Shown: positions 25,763 through 32,850 of the stretch, piece by piece | Layout of the letters: every line of letters starts with the position of its first letter | Numbering within the stretch: position 1 is the first letter of the stretch | Source: Acestrorhynchus altus | Lineage: Eukaryota; Chordata; Actinopteri; Characiformes; Acestrorhynchidae | NCBI GenBank assembly: GCA_034509495.1 | Contig: CM067512.1 | Coordinates: forward strand, 8,458,468 to 8,522,467 | Reading direction: 5' to 3' | DNA length: 64,000 nt | Notes under the pieces: model-generated | Databases searched by the model: none | Seen by the model: only the letters and a program-made list of their open reading frames with translations | Told to the model about the DNA's origin: nothing | Program-made: the position numbers and the translations under genes

Positions 25763-28700
25763 TTGTTGCTGAATTTTACAGTGTCCGTTCCATGGACTCA
25801 TAATCCCTCGAGATGAGATTGGGAGGCCAATTAATCCGGAAGACACTGCCCGTCTAGAGAAAGAGGAGAGGAAACGTAGAGAAGAGCAGCCAGGTAAAAT
25901 TAGTATTTCATATTTGTCAATAAACTGCTCAGGGAGACACTAATATTAGAATAAATATAAATGAAATTCATAGAGAAAGTGGTTATTTTACATTACTGTC
26001 TTTATTAAAACAGCTCCATGGGTGTCTAGTATGTTTTTATAGTTATCATCCAAAATGTGCTTCATAAATCAATAAATAATCTTAATGATGTTGAATCAGG
26101 AAAGCTGGTGATGGAATTGAACACATCCTTGCCCTGGCTGGGGGTGTCCAGGAGAAATCTGGACCCAAGCAGTTTCTCAAACTAGCTCAGAGGTTCTCAA
26201 CTGCTTTCTTCAAAATAATAATTAAAAAAAAATGACTTTTTTTATATTCATGTTTGCTTGCATCTGTTGTAATATGGTGTGGGATTTCACAACCAGAAAC
26301 TTGTATGCAAGATTTTATCCTTTTAAATAATGTGCTTAGCATAGTTTTTTAACATTTAGTTTTAATATTAAAAAAATGGCAAAATTATAAGGGATATTTT
26401 TACTTTAACCCAATTCAAATCATAACTGCTGTTTTACTTGTGACCACAAACATTGATTAAATGTAAAAGGTCTGTTAAATTAATCCTAATGCTCCAGACT
26501 TAAAGTGATATCAGATCAGTCTGAGCTTTTTTTTGTCTTCAGCCTGCCAAAGGAGAATGAGTTTGGAGTTGGCTGGTCTTCCAGTGTTTTGAAATCCCTC
26601 CATAAACAGGGCAAATCCTAAAGACCCATTACCTCCTTCATCACAGCGCGCATTGAGCAGATCCTAGACCAGTGGGTGGAGGGCCTGGAAAAGATGAACT
26701 GATGAAATCCCAGTCGTCATCATCAATAGCCTGATAATAGGACAGGCAGCATCTCACTCTGTCCTTCTTTCTCTCTGTCAGACACCCGCTCTCTTTCTCC
26801 CTTTTGCAGAGTTGGGTGCTAAAAGCCAATTAAGTGGCAGCTCCTGGCTGTCAGTGGAGCGTCGGATGTGCTTTTCTCTGACTGCAGTGACTTGTTAACA
26901 AACAGGTATCTGAGGCAGCTGGCTTCAGAAGCCTGCTGACCACTGGCTTGTGAAATAGCATCTTTTGTAACTAAGTACGCTATCGATCCCTGCCCTGACT
27001 CCATCATGCCCTCTGCCCGTCTACATGCTGGTCGTCACGGTAACCGCAGGGCACCCCGCCCGTGCTCACGTGCTGCCAGCAAGCTCGCAGCACCAGTGGA
27101 GGTCCATCAGTTCCCTGACTGACCAAGCACTCCCCTGCTGGGCCATTGATTTCTGCTCTAAACAGCCACGCTCAGGCCCTGCAAGATTCACGTGGGTGCT
27201 TGTGTTTTTCTACACACACTGAAAGGCTTTCTGTTCCACTTCTGAAATCTGAAACCTTTAAAGTTTCATTTGTAATTAAATAGTAATTTCACCAGAATTC
27301 AGACCGATGCTTAAAAGGCTGTTTGAGAAACAGGAGCAGCTACTGAGACTGATGTACAACAGCAGCCACTGTTTGTTTTGAGGTGGTTGATACACATAAC
27401 CATGGTTTTGAGTACTAATATTGGTTTTAATAAATAATATCTATTTGCTTACCTGGTTTGGCACCTCTGTAGCTCGGGTATGTTGTTGTGGTCTTGAAGA
27501 ACCTTAGTTCTTAAAATTTTTAATTTGTCCTTGTTCTTTTAAACATAATTCCAGTATGAAGGTAACTGGTCACATTGTCTGAATGGTTAATAAAGAATCC
27601 ATATAAATGATATAACTTGAGTTGTTACATTAATGCACATTAAAAATTCCTGTTTTATAGAGTTTTTGTGGTGGTGACAATTCAGCATCAGTTATTTTAG
27701 CTTTTCCAACAGTAAATGCTTTCCCCTGAAAAGTGAACATAAACATAGTTGATTACTGGATACTGATTACTGGAAGCCTCACAATTCCTAGAACTAGAAG
27801 AGAGGAAAAAAAACATTGTTTAAAAAAAAATCAGATCGTTGGTGTAAATAAATATTAACAAATTAACTACAAACACGGAATTTACTGACATTTTTCTGCA
27901 GTTTTATGTTTAGCTTCAATAGTGCATAAATCATGTTTCATCTCAAATACATATATAATGCACATAAAGTACTAAATATAAAGTAGTATTGGCTAGAAAT
28001 ATTTCATAATATACTGTCTTGTACAAAAACAGGCCAAATTCTGCTTATTTTTGGTTTATAAAGAAGCTCACATCTCTACAGCAAGTACACTTCTGCACTT
28101 TATTAGAATAATTACAATATATTTGATTTGATTTATATTGTAAAAACAAACATTGTGTGGTGCATGCAAATAATGATGCATCAAATGTTTAAAATTCAAA
28201 AAATAATATAAAGGTGTAGAATAAAGTGTATCTCAACAAATTAGAATATCAGACTTTTTTCACAATATTCTCTTTTTTTAAGATTAAGCACTGGTCAGTT
28301 TGTATTGAGAGGTCATTCAGAAGTGTCCCAACCTTTGCATAACATAGGTTATGTATTCCATACCATACAATCATGAACTATTACTTTGCTGAAAGATGAG
28401 TAAATGTGTGTAAAGCTGTGTGGTACATTGTAATATTGTTGTTTATAGTATAAAAAGGCGTTTCAGGGCTATTCATTTATTCGTACGCAATATATAATGA
28501 TAATTTGATTTCAGATCTGTTTCCAATGCAGACCTGAAAACATGTTTTTGTCTTTTAGGTAGAAGACACTGATTAAAATAACTGCTGTTATCTTATTTAG
28601 CAGATTGCAAATCAGTGCATATTTACCTACCTTATGTGAAATCTCAGGAACATGTTTCTCCAATAATGTATAAATGACATGTTCCAAACTTGCTGTCTGG

Positions 28701-29783
28701 TTAGTCTTGCAAGCAGCTGTCCCCTGCATAATGTGTGCATGCTTGCGTGTGTATGTGCATGCATGTGTGGGGCCTAACATGGCTGCAGCTGCAGCAGAGA
28801 TGAGCTGTTGACAGAGAAGTGGGCCCTGCTGCAAAGCTTAAACTTAATAAGCAGGCTCTTCTTCTCTCATCTTCACACAAGCCACCCCCCCCTCACCCAC
28901 CCCGCCCGCACAGAGAGTTCACAGCACTAATGTAATAGGTTCTTTCTGTTCTGTCTCCCAGCACCAAAATTAACTTGTAGCTTAAAAAGCAGCCGCTCTT
29001 TGTGTTTGTGGAGGAGAAAATACAAAACACTTGGTACATTTTTATGGAACGAACGTCACTAATTTGTGATTTTTTTTGACATGAAGGAAACTCCTTTCTG
29101 AGCACTTCCTAATTGTAGAATTAAGTGTAATTATAAATACAGAGATAAATTGATTTCAGGACATATGTGTACGAGAATAACTCGTTCTTAAATTGAAGAA
29201 AACAAAACCCTATTCCTAAAGCTTAACCAGCAAATAACTCAGTACAAATGAAAAGGTTCTCCATTTATGGTTGTTCCGTTTGAAGATTATCAGCAGACTG
29301 TTCTTTTTATTAATCTGAACGAATTAGTGAATTTAGTCCCTCTGTTCTGGCTCAGATTGGCGGGATCCGGAGCTCATGAGGGAGATTGAAGCAGCTACAG
29401 GTGAAGACCTGGGCTCCTCAAGAACATATGGAAAGGGAAAAAAGGGTGGTAAAGGAAAGGGCAAAAAGAAGAAGCACCCCAACCTCACAGACTTGAAGCA
29501 AACTGCCAACACTTCACGCTCAAGGCTTGAAAAGAAGGTGTTCAATAAGTAAGTAACTGTCAGATGGAATGTCATACACTGAAAGGGAATTGTCCATCAA
29601 ATATTAAGTTGGTAATCTGGATGTGATCAGAAGGCTTGACTGTAAACTGTGTGCCACATGCTGAACAACTGAAAATGTTTTGTTTGCAGGAGCTCCATGA
29701 GACGAGTAGCGGAGGTCATGAACAAGATAGACATGAGGAAGCATGAGAAATTCGCAAACCAGTTTAACTATGCATTTAAATGA
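2777..29783 (+). CDS. uvssa: UV-stimulated scaffold protein A (UVSSA), complete, 13 coding exons
   Basis: Joined exons: 2777-2886, 3008-3338, 3517-3637, 5587-5934, 6245-6354, 6718-6846, 18183-18285, 24035-24236, 24558-24686, 25226-25409, 25782-25893, 29356-29548 and 29690-29783. Together they make 2166 nt, 721 residues plus TGA, close to the 709 of human UVSSA. UVSSA is a nuclear scaffold of transcription-coupled repair: it joins stalled RNA polymerase II through CSA/CSB, brings USP7 to stabilise CSB, and delivers TFIIH. Residues about 2-147 form the VHS-like helical domain. Residues 388-402 are an acidic TFIIH p62-binding segment with F396 and V399, and K402 matches human ubiquitination site K414. 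C572, C582, C590 and H593 form the zinc finger. The C-terminus ends HEKFANQFNYAFK. The start agrees with the family N-terminus MDQ and ELTTSGEP. All introns are GT-AG and all junctions keep frame, so the gene looks functional. Human residue numbers are from family knowledge. Confidence 0.97.
3008..3338 (+). CDS. uvssa: uvssa coding exon 2 (residues 37-147)
   Basis: The acceptor is ATTGCAG at 3001-3007 and the donor is GTTGAA at 3339. It encodes most of the VHS-like N-terminal helical domain, including HAEIRLSAFQMATELF and EAYKKLALGHHFLKQ, which match the UVSSA family closely. The open frame continues past the donor for a few codons and stops at TAA, so splicing at 3338 is needed to reach the next family segment, VDFQD. 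Confidence 0.95.
3517..3637 (+). CDS. uvssa: uvssa coding exon 3 (residues 148-188)
   Basis: The acceptor is TTCCCAG at 3510-3516 and the donor is GTAGGT at 3638. It encodes VDFQDVEARTLAERKRQEDK and a basic, charged helix ending KQEME. This is the linker immediately after the VHS-like domain, in the region reported to bind CSA in the human protein. Confidence 0.94.
3638..5586 (+). other. uvssa: uvssa intron 3
   Basis: This 1.95-kb intron has GTAGGT and TTCTCAG ends. Its last 370 bases hold a Tc1-type DNA transposon remnant. The rest is AT-rich unique-looking sequence without a recognisable gene. Confidence 0.8.
5215..5506 (+). mobile_element. Tc1-like DNA transposon 3' remnant
   Basis: The end CAGGTGTTCCAACACTTTTG followed by TTCATATAAT is the inverted-repeat terminus style of common fish Tc1/mariner-type elements. 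Upstream, phrases such as AATTCTTTCAGGATGAGGTG, CATCCAACATCC and CCAAAATCTCATAGCAG resemble the degenerate end of a transposase frame that is no longer open. It is a 5'-truncated fossil inside intron 3. The family name is not determined. Confidence 0.5.
5587..5934 (+). CDS. uvssa: uvssa coding exon 4 (residues 188-304)
   Basis: The acceptor is TTCTCAG ending at 5586 and the donor is GTTGGT at 5935. The exon opens with EMSTEIEESLTEINNC, then a low-complexity acidic linker containing EQPCCSKDLS and TDEDMFIRSTGL. The CCS-DL and fluent D/E-rich pattern also occurs in the human protein, although the linker as a whole is divergent. Confidence 0.94.
6245..6354 (+). CDS. uvssa: uvssa coding exon 5 (residues 304-340)
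   Basis: The acceptor is CCCCAG at 6239-6244 and the donor is GTGCAC at 6355. It encodes DLNVKETEENEAVVNNMRDL followed by HRLINSRHLPMVQSWIQ. The LP-x-V-x-SWIQ end matches the family, and the following residues (FTKVG) are found at the next exon. Confidence 0.93.
6718..6846 (+). CDS. uvssa: uvssa coding exon 6 (residues 341-383)
   Basis: The acceptor is TCTCCAG ending at 6717 and the donor is GTGAGT at 6847. It encodes VFTKVGVEEQLMRRATDLKK then ALDKALKKHNELHIDYKSRQ. It is a whole-codon exon of 129 nt before the 11.3-kb intron 6. Confidence 0.93.
7672..7776. repeat. compound TG/TA microsatellite
   Basis: TGTGTG runs with interspersed TATG units are followed by an uninterrupted TA run of about 30 bases. 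The long minus-strand open frames of Thr-His and Ile-Tyr repeats here are translations of this satellite and not genes. Confidence 0.95.
11481..11575. repeat. short MITE-like repeat with TAACACT termini
   Basis: The 95-bp stretch starts TAACACTCTTAAAAATATGG and ends in AGTGTTA, the reverse complement of its first seven bases. The inner text (CCACAGAAGAGCCACTTTAG, GGTTCCATAATGAACC) recurs in degraded form at 25520-25590 (CCACAGAAGAGCTACATTTG). This fits a small nonautonomous DNA transposon family. Confidence 0.5.
13855..13920. repeat. degenerate ATT/AAT microsatellite
   Basis: Imperfect TTATTG and AATAAT units fill this AT-only stretch in intron 6. Both strands give low-complexity Ile/Asn frames without coding meaning. 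Confidence 0.8.
14045..14215 (+). repeat. dispersed repeat, copy A
   Basis: GGGATTCTCTGTTCAGTTGC, CAGTATTAAGCAAAAG and TGATAACCATCAATTTTAAT followed by ACCATG are shared, with scattered differences, with 59935-60115. The copies share the same strand and order of blocks. It is an old interspersed element of unknown class. Confidence 0.55.
15593..15884 (+). mobile_element. tRNA-derived SINE
   Basis: The 5' part looks like a decayed tRNA head: GGGCTCAGAGGTCTTATGCA followed by a B-box-like GTTCGAATCC at 15639-15648. An unrelated body follows and ends in GGGTAAAAAGC near 15884. The RNA polymerase III B-box at this distance from the 5' end is the basis for the SINE call. The family is not named. 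Confidence 0.6.
17371..17990. mobile_element. palindromic nonautonomous DNA element, copy 1
   Basis: The left arm starts CCAATCAGCCATAACATTTA and the right arm ends in AAACAAGGAGGTGGTCATAT. Inner blocks mirror each other: CATTCTCAGTAATGCAGTGA near 17567 versus CAGTGTCACTGCAATACTAA near 17917, with CACCACCACCATG and the complementary CATGATGGTGG beside them. The left and right halves are thus imperfect inverted copies. A second, one-armed copy lies at 51352. I recall this family from otophysan fish genomes but cannot place it in a superfamily. Confidence 0.6.
18183..18285 (+). CDS. uvssa: uvssa coding exon 7, TFIIH-binding segment (residues 384-418)
   Basis: The acceptor is CTCACTAG ending at 18182 and the donor is GTGAGT at 18286. 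It encodes an acidic run followed by DFEEVPEKEGYEPHIPEHLR, the most family-diagnostic part of UVSSA. In human UVSSA the equivalent Phe and Val insert into the PH domain of the TFIIH p62 subunit, and the Lys is the regulatory ubiquitination site. Here they are F396, V399 and K402. Confidence 0.96.
20070..20480. other. candidate conserved noncoding element in uvssa intron 7
   Basis: The block has no recognisable repeats and is dense in homeodomain-type cores: GGTATTAACTAAAGACTCAT, GCCGTAATTTCC, TTGATTAGTAAAG, GTGTTAATGAGC and CCCATTAGCCC within about 150 bases. It also includes a GC-rich CAGCAGGGGTGGGG tract. These traits are common in developmental enhancers, but conservation is unknown from one sequence. 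Confidence 0.3.
22650..22940 (-). mobile_element. tRNA-derived SINE, minus strand
   Basis: On the minus strand the element opens with GGGCAGCCATGGCCTAGGAA (A-box-like TGGCCTAG) and carries GGTTCGAATCC, a B box, at 22890-22880. It then runs through a body with CAGCTGCTCCCCGGG to a tail near 22650. This is the organisation of an RNA polymerase III tRNA-derived SINE. The match to a widespread fish repeat is from memory. Confidence 0.65.
23635..23925 (-). other. unexplained 96-residue open frame, antisense in uvssa intron 7
   Basis: I do not recognise this frame. It starts at an ATG in strong Kozak context (GAGCCATGG). Residues 5-18 (MLLTFNLLLGINII) are hydrophobic and could act as a signal peptide, with a possible cleavage after TSA. 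The remainder is basic with only two cysteines, and stop TAA is followed by AATAAA about 52 bases on (23582-23577). No introns are required. The same DNA is also open for 99 codons on the other strand, so it may simply be a stop-poor stretch or a gene remnant. No function is proposed. Confidence 0.25.
24035..24236 (+). CDS. uvssa: uvssa coding exon 8 (residues 418-485)
   Basis: The acceptor is TTTTTAG ending at 24034 and the donor is GTAGAT at 24237. It encodes GLDPLPSTSSPVAKPEPS, a Pro/Ser-rich linker, and then LERKLRDEERDPTCAAATIR and VLQERLP. The DPTxAAA motif matches the family. Confidence 0.93.
24558..24686 (+). CDS. uvssa: uvssa coding exon 9 (residues 485-528)
   Basis: The acceptor is GTATTAG ending at 24557 and the donor is GTAGGC at 24687. 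It encodes a variable Ser/Thr-rich stretch and then NAPVVPFGVDLYYWGQEQPT followed by AGKIIK. The PxGVDLxYWGQE motif opens the conserved C-terminal DUF2043 region. Confidence 0.94.
25226..25409 (+). CDS. uvssa: uvssa coding exon 10, zinc-finger N-terminal half (residues 528-589)
   Basis: The acceptor is TTCTCAG ending at 25225 and the donor is GTGAGG at 25410. It encodes HQFWVPHEVEEEVENKELSA, then RYITFAGRFQPVEHKCKAPM and CERQDRVK. C572 and C582 are the first two zinc ligands. The other two are on the next exon. Confidence 0.95.
25505..25670. repeat. degraded MITE-like repeat, relative of the 11481 element
   Basis: It shares CCACAGAAGAGC and AAAGAACCAT-type blocks with the element at 11481-11575. 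Its boundaries are unclear because the ends have decayed. Confidence 0.35.
25714..25759. repeat. TA microsatellite next to the exon 11 acceptor
   Basis: A near-perfect TA dinucleotide run ends about 22 bases before the uvssa exon 11 acceptor. It therefore occupies the region where the branch point would normally lie. Confidence 0.95.
25782..25893 (+). CDS. uvssa: uvssa coding exon 11, zinc-finger C-terminal half (residues 590-627)
   Basis: The acceptor is TTTTACAG ending at 25781, just after a TA microsatellite, and the donor is GTAAAA at 25894. It encodes CPFHGLIIPRDEIGRPINPE followed by a basic helix ending REEQP. C590 and H593 complete the C-C-C-H zinc site. Confidence 0.95.
25894..29355 (+). 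other. uvssa: uvssa intron 11 (3.5 kb)
   Basis: GTAAAA and GGCTCAG are its ends. A region at 26520-27240 is less AT-rich and free of visible repeats, and may be conserved noncoding sequence. A TCTCAACAAATTAGAATATC phrase at 28231-28250 resembles the terminus of a Tc1/mariner-type repeat. A purine- and TG-rich patch lies near 28730-28900. No coding exon was recognised. Confidence 0.55.
29356..29548 (+). CDS. uvssa: uvssa coding exon 12 (residues 627-691)
   Basis: The acceptor is GGCTCAG ending at 29355 and the donor is GTAAGT at 29549. It encodes WRDPELMREIEAATGEDLGS, a Gly/Lys-rich basic patch (KGKKGGKGKGKKKK), then HPNLTDLKQTANTSRSRLEK. The basic patch is more lysine-rich than I recall for the human protein. 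Confidence 0.95.
29690..29783 (+). CDS. uvssa: uvssa coding exon 13 and stop (residues 691-721)
   Basis: The acceptor is GTTTGCAG ending at 29689. It encodes SSMRRVAEVMNKIDMRKHEK followed by FANQFNYAFK and TGA at 29781-29783. The HEKF-NQFNYA end is the family C-terminus. Confidence 0.96.
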
Positions 29784-30095
29784 GTCACCATGTGACTGTT
29801 TATTTGTTCTAATTTAATCTCAGGTGGAAATGTAAAAAAAAATACATGTGTGTCAGAAAACCTTCCATTTCTGAACATTTGGAAGCTGAACCTGATTTTA
29901 TACTTCTTGTTATTGTGGTTTACTATTGTGTTATTTTATAAACTTTCATACTTGATTGTGAAATCATGCTGTGGGTGTGAGGTGTGTGACAACAGTGAGT
30001 CTGAACATTTTTTTAATTTATGGTTTAGAAAGAACATGATTGTATAATAAGTTGTTTTGGTGTATCATTTTTAAATAAAGCCAAATGTCAATGGA
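29784..30095 (+). other. uvssa: uvssa 3' UTR with polyadenylation signal
   Basis: The sequence after the stop codon is AT-rich and noncoding. A canonical AATAAA at 30074-30079 followed by a T/G-containing stretch makes a likely cleavage site near 30090-30100. That would give a 3' UTR of about 310 bases. Confidence 0.7.
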
Positions 30096-31680
30096 TTGCT
30101 GTTTTTCTATGCTACTATTAATCTTATAATATGTGAAATATGGTTGTCATTTTGGATGATGCATTATTAAATACTACACTAAGATTCTTACATTTGTCCT
30201 TTAGTCTTTATTATAGAATTCTGTCTGTTTGGAATTTTAAAAAGTTTACATTTTCTTATTATCATTATGTGAAGTGTGTTTTTAAGTTATATGGATTTTG
30301 GACTCTGTATAGATGACAGAATGTTTTTTCTACATAGTCACACTGTAGCTATAAAGGCTTTAAGGTTCAGTATGTTATGTTATTCAGTGTGTTATCTCTG
30401 TGATCTGGGACTCAAATGTATGTTGTGATGCCTTCTGAGTTTGTCACATCAGAAGATCCCAGGTCTAATGAGGGAAGTGGAAGAAAAATAAATTCACATT
30501 TCATTTTATATTTACAGCTGTGCAATTCCTTTTGTGCCAATGACCAGTGAATCAAAATTCATGAATTATTAACAGTGTTGGGGAAAAAAGTAACAGTTAT
30601 ATGGCAGATACTATTTCATGCCATGGAGAGGTTTGTATACCATATGTTTATATTCATGGTGGAGAGAAAGCAAATTGATGAAGTACTTTACAATTTCGTG
30701 TAAGTTGTAATATTGTAAATCCTGGAGCAACTATAGAGAAAGCAGAAAGGAAACAATTTGTCCAGAAGAGAAGAAGAAAGATCCTGAAGCTGTAGTCTTC
30801 ACATTCATTCATGAGCAGTACAGGCTTATGCAGCTGTACTGATGGGAGATTACAGTGACCCAGTAAACTTGTTTCTATTGGTCCAAATGAGTCTGGAGGA
30901 GATCTATGGGACACCTGAGCATGGAAAATACAAAATACAGTCTAAAACTACCAGCTTTACTTTGCTCTGATTTCTTTAAGCAACTACTCCAATATCAGCT
31001 CTTATGAATGTATACATCATTTCATTATGTGGAAAAAAATCCCTTAAACAATTATAAAAAGATGTAAAAAATCGTGTGCACACATTCAGATAATAGTCCA
31101 ATAAGGTTTTTAATTTAAAAAAAAAAACAGCTGTGTGAAAATATAATCGCAGTTGAATAAGAACTCTATACATGTAAACAAACCTCGAATTTCATCAAAA
31201 CTAAATAACTGAATTTTATTAAACGAACGATTAAATAATAAACCCAAGCAGATTAAATAAGAAGGCGATTGGCCTCCTTAGTATCTCAACACATTTAGAA
31301 TAACCAAAGCCGAAACGAAACGTCATATAAAATAAAAAACAAACACTACAGCTAAAATAAGGAGAATCCGAATCTCTTCAATTCGTTTTTTTCTTCTTCA
31401 TTATTTAACACAGAAAACGGTTTCATAATTAAATAAACGAATAATTATATGTGAGATAAATTTAGAACGATAGAAATGTTGCTATTAACACTTATTGTTC
31501 TTACTATTTTTGTAAACAGGGATTTCTGAAACGTGACGCGTTGTTTCTTTAAAATGAAGTCAATAAGGAATCACAGTATATTATTATATTTTATTAAATT
31601 TGCCTGGCGTTTATCTGCTTAAAAATAATGGATATATGCTGAATATAGAAAACTTCTATTATTTAACAACAACAACAACA

Positions 31681-31723
<43 letters not shown>

Positions 31724-31777
31724 TAGCAAAATAATGAACGTTATAATAATAATATAGCAAAATAACTGCTAAATAAT

Positions 31778-31825
<48 letters not shown>

Positions 31826-31860
31826 GCAGATCTTTTTCCTGGTCACCCAGACCACTGTGT
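30096..31860. other. intergenic gap between uvssa and nkx1-1 3' ends
   Basis: The gap is 1.8 kb of AT-rich sequence with no open frame of note. The two genes converge here (tail to tail). The last 190 bases are a trinucleotide microsatellite. Confidence 0.7.
31666..31825. repeat. AAC/AAT trinucleotide microsatellite
   Basis: Five AAC units grade into two long AAT runs separated by about 70 bases of AT-rich text. The minus-strand poly-Leu frame across it is an artefact of the repeat. Confidence 0.95.
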
Positions 31861-31866
31861 TTTATT
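31861..31866 (-). terminator. nkx1-1: candidate nkx1-1 polyadenylation signal
   Basis: TTTATT on the + strand reads AATAAA on the coding strand, about 210 bases after the nkx1-1 stop codon. It is the first canonical signal downstream. A T-rich (TTA repeat) stretch follows. Confidence 0.5.
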
Positions 31867-32074
31867 ACCTGATGTCCCATCATCTCATAACCCAGCCCAT
31901 CTCTAAATCTACCTACAGAGTGGATTCAGGTATTCTGGGGCATCAGATAAGAGGGGACACTATTAACAAACACATCAATATTGCCTGGTGACGCCACAAC
32001 GCGCCCCCTGCGCCACATCACCACATAACACACCTCTGTGCCAAAGCCCTGAATCCACCCACCGCGGGGGTCTC

Positions 32075-32850
32075 TCACAGGTGCGGCGTGTAGAAGGCCG
32101 GCGCCCCGTACGTTTGCGAGCCCAGCATGAAGGGCGAAAGCACGGCATGGCCGGGCAGAAAGGGCAGCTGTGTGGCGCACACGAGCCCCCCCGGGGCAGG
32201 CGGTCCGTACCCGGAGTGCATGGCCAGGTGGCCGCCCATGGGCGGCGAGTGACTGAGGGGGCTGAGGCCCCCAGGCCCGTTGGGGCCCCCGCCCACGTTG
32301 CCTCCAGTGCTGACCCCGACTCCCACCCCGCCCGCCGGCGCGCTCGTGTCCGCGCCCGGGTTCTGCTTCTTCCACTTGGTCCGTCGGTTCTGGAACCAGA
32401 TCTTGACCTGCGTTTCGGTCAGGCTGAGCGAGAGCGCCAGGTTCAGGCGCTCACACACAGACAGGTAGCGCGTGGACTTGAACTTGTTCTCGAGCGCCAC
32501 CAGCTGCTCGTAAGTGAAGGCGGTCCGCGCGCGCCGCGGTTTGCCCGACTTGGAGTCCGAACCCGAGCGCTTCCTCTTGGTCTTGGTCTGCTGCTGCTGC
32601 TGCTGCTGGCTCGCGGGCCCGTGCGTGTGTCCGTGGCCATGCGCGCCCCCGGGGCTTGAGCTCTTTAACAGCGCCTCCTCCTCCTCCTCTTCCTCCTCCT
32701 CCTCCTCGCGCTCGCAGTCGTCGTCGCCGTTTGCCGCGAGCGCGCCGCCGTCGCTGAGCTCGCTGCATGCGTCCTCCTGCAGCTCGACGTCCGCGGAACC
32801 GCCGCGCGTGCGCTCCGGCTCCAGCTCCGAGCGGAACACGAAGCCGTCCT
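32075..32850 (-). CDS. nkx1-1: nkx1-1 coding exon 2 with homeobox (residues 120-377)
   Basis: The acceptor GTTGAACAG ends at 32851. The exon opens KDGFVFRSELEPERTRGG. The alternative AG two bases further in would break the frame with exon 1. The homeobox spans 32539-32360. A GAG-rich run encodes poly-Glu and a CAG-rich run encodes seven Gln. The stop TGA is at 32077-32075. GC content is far above the flanking DNA. Confidence 0.94.

Noticed and set aside
31988..32659. 223-codon + strand open frame over nkx1-1 exon 2
   Set aside because: It is antisense to the GC-rich homeobox exon. The minus strand gives a clear homeodomain and the + frame is only its shadow, as are 32514-32921 and the other minus-strand frames here.
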